A stretch of DNA of 6,894 nt from Cytophagaceae bacterium (GTDB lineage: Bacteria; Bacteroidota; Bacteroidia; Cytophagales; Spirosomataceae), in the NCBI GenBank assembly GCA_947461155.1, contig CANHKE010000067.1:1-6894 (forward strand), given 5' to 3'. The position numbers and the translations under genes are program-made. Of this stretch, positions 5,385 through 6,894 are shown in pieces (within the stretch, counting starts at the first letter, position 1; every line of letters begins with the position of its first letter). The notes beneath the pieces were generated by a model. It saw nothing but the letters and a program-made list of their open reading frames with translations. It ran no database searches and was not told where the DNA came from.

Positions 5385-6894
5385 TTTGGCACCCTTATAA
5401 ACCGAGACCCCTTGATCCAAAAAGGCTACAAAATGGGATATGTTGGCATCAAAAGCCACCGGCTTCACCATCGGAGCTGCATCATTTCGTGGATCTATTA
5501 ATACATAATGCGGCTGCGCATTCGAGTTAAATCGCGTAATCTGAAAATCTAAATTTTGATCCCCCAAAGACTTCTTCTCCTGACCATCTACTTTGGACAC
5601 ATACCATTGATCCGCCGGCAATTCCGTCTTATCATCGCAGTACAAAGCCACAACCACATATTGCTCTTGAAGGCGTTTTAAAACCTGTGGGTCCGACCAT
5701 ACATTTTCCTCCATTTTCCGACAATTCACACAGCCGTGACCCGTGAAGTCGATGAACAATGGTTTATTCACTTTCAACGCATATGCCTTCGCCTCTTCAA
5801 AATCAAAAAAGCCCTGCAAACCCAAAGGCAAAGTGAGAAAATCCGCATATTTCTTTTGGCCTTGATCCGTTTTTACAGGAGCTGACACCGAAGCTTCTGC
5901 GCCTTTAAAGTCCTGCGAACTTAACGGGGGCAACCAGCCTGAAAGCCCTTTCAACGGCGCTCCGAACATGCCCGGAATTAAATAAATAACAAAAGCCAAC
6001 ACAGCCGTGGCGAACAAAGTGCGCGGCACGGATAAATTTTTAGCCGGACCATCATGCGGCAACGAAATCTTACCAAATAAATACAACGTCAACGCACCGA
6101 ACACCGCAATCCAAATAGCTAAGAAAATCTCCCGATCCAATAAATGCCAGTGATACACCTGATCCGCCACACTTAAAAACTTAAAGGCCAACGCAATTTC
6201 CAAGAAACCCAAGACCACCTTCACCTCATTCATCCAATTACCTGATTTAGGCAAGGACTTCATAAAGCCCGGAAAAATCGCAAACAAGGTAAACGGTATC
6301 GCAAAGGCTAAAGAGAAACCCAACATTCCGATAATAGGCTTCAAGAAAACACCTTGTGAGGCTGCAATCAAAATTGACCCAGCCAAGGGTCCCGTGCAAG
6401 AGAATGAAACCAATACGAGCGTAAAGGCCATAAAAAATACGCCCATTAAACCGCCCTTGTCCGATTTGGCATCCACCGAATTTACTAAACCCGAAGGCAA
6501 CACAATTTCAAATGCCCCTAAAAAGGAGATACCGAAAAAGATAAAAATGACGAAGAATAAGATATTCGGAATCCAGTGCGTACTTAAAAAGTTTGCGAAG
6601 CTAGCCCCCGCAAAAAATGCGAGTATCGTTCCGAAAAATACGTAAATCAACACGATAAATAAACCGTATAAGAAAGCGAGACGCTTTCCTCCTTGTTTCT
6701 TTGTAAAGAAACTCACGGTCATCGGAATCAAAGGATACACACAGGGTGTCAATAATGCCAATAAACCCGCCCCCAAAGCCACAAAAAAGAACTCGATTAG
6801 TCCTCCTCCAGCTACATCAGAGGCTTTTTTTTTTGAGTCTTCCGCAGACGAAATTTTAAAATTCCCCTTGATTGGTACGCACAAACCACTTTCA
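5382..6894 (-). CDS. dsbD: Thiol:disulfide interchange protein DsbD, N-terminus outside window
   Basis: DsbD carries electrons from cytoplasmic thioredoxin across the inner membrane to periplasmic thiol proteins. The visible 503 residues include eight predicted membrane helices and a C-terminal thioredoxin domain. The transmembrane redox pair is in LLTPCVYPLIPMT (Cys codon 6741-6743) and FSCTGPLAGS (Cys codon 6396-6398). The periplasmic domain, after a linker of about 30 residues, has FTGHGCVNCRKME, with the CVNC pair encoded at 5721-5732, and the later PHYVLID strand with the expected cis-Pro. All four key Cys are present. The apparent first codon TTG at 6882-6884 is not a true start: the frame stays open to the window edge as ESGLCVPIKG, and a Cys followed by xP fits the end of the DsbD N-terminal domain (LCLPP-like). 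The promoter and signal peptide therefore lie to the right. The gene overlaps the next one by one base. Confidence 0.95.
   Translation of the reverse strand, partial: ESGLCVPIKGNFKISSAEDSKKKASDVAGGGLIEFFFVALGAGLLALLTPCVYPLIPMTVSFFTKKQGGKRLAFLYGLFIVLIYVFFGTILAFFAGASFANFLSTHWIPNILFFVIFIFFGISFLGAFEIVLPSGLVNSVDAKSDKGGLMGVFFMAFTLVLVSFSCTGPLAGSILIAASQGVFLKPIIGMLGFSLAFAIPFTLFAIFPGFMKSLPKSGNWMNEVKVVLGFLEIALAFKFLSVADQVYHWHLLDREIFLAIWIAVFGALTLYLFGKISLPHDGPAKNLSVPRTLFATAVLAFVIYLIPGMFGAPLKGLSGWLPPLSSQDFKGAEASVSAPVKTDQGQKKYADFLTLPLGLQGFFDFEEAKAYALKVNKPLFIDFTGHGCVNCRKMEENVWSDPQVLKRLQEQYVVVALYCDDKTELPADQWYVSKVDGQEKKSLGDQNLDFQITRFNSNAQPHYVLIDPRNDAAPMVKPVAFDANISHFVAFLDQGVSVYKGAK
6825..6834. repeat. Homopolymer of ten T (ten A in the dsbD coding strand)
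   Basis: The run encodes the Lys-Lys-Lys of SKKKAS in the linker between the N-terminal periplasmic domain and the first membrane helix of DsbD. It is the longest homopolymer I noticed in the window. Synonymous AAG codons would break it. Confidence 0.85.

Noticed and set aside
6394..6645. Plus-strand open frame of 83 codons opposite dsbD
   Set aside because: It is antisense to conserved membrane helices of DsbD; the Lys/Asn-rich product is the expected complement of Phe/Ile/Leu codons.
1..6894. CRISPR array, tRNA, insertion sequence ends or phage genes
   Set aside because: No regularly spaced direct repeats, tRNA-like cloverleaf, transposase frame or terminal inverted repeats were seen by eye.

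Overview
The window looks like an ordinary chromosomal segment of a member of the Bacteroidota, tentatively of the Cytophagia type. The signs are moderate GC content, A/T-rich start regions without clear Shine-Dalgarno sequences, three matches or near-matches to the Bacteroidota -7 element TAnnTTTG just upstream of genes, a Bacteroidota-style DsbD with a fused thioredoxin domain, and a very small Lys-rich lipoprotein. The genus cannot be fixed from the sequence alone. I see no rRNA, tRNA, CRISPR array, insertion sequence, phage gene or integration scar.

Layout: (1) 1-1882, plus strand: the C-terminal part of a family-10-like glycosyl hydrolase (GHL10/DUF187) with an FnIII-like tail. One base later comes a complete PaaE-like ferredoxin/flavin reductase (FAD, NAD(P)H and plant-type 2Fe-2S modules). 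(2) 1883-1961: a short convergent gap holding a strong hairpin. (3) 1962-2780, minus strand: an aldo/keto reductase with an intact catalytic tetrad. (4) 2781-2846: a 66-bp divergent promoter region in which two candidate -7 boxes lie almost back to back. (5) 2847-4574, plus strand: an M3 (PepF-like) zinc oligoendopeptidase. (6) 4575-4631: a promoter region with an 11-bp palindrome, followed by a small lipoprotein of 82 residues (4632-4880). (7) 4903-4928: a textbook intrinsic terminator that can work in both directions. (8) 4933-6894, minus strand: a two-gene unit, DsbD (open at the right edge) followed by a 149-residue membrane protein whose start overlaps the dsbD stop by one base.

The genes suggest separate general functions rather than one system: envelope polysaccharide or peptidoglycan-like glycan processing, electron transfer, carbonyl reduction, cytoplasmic peptide breakdown, and transfer of reducing power to the periplasm. 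Two pairings deserve attention. The DsbD/149-aa membrane protein pair looks translationally coupled and its second member is not characterised. The hydrolase/reductase pair is tightly spaced with no obvious metabolic link. I found no convincing new multi-gene system. Every stretch longer than 300 bases is occupied by a gene.
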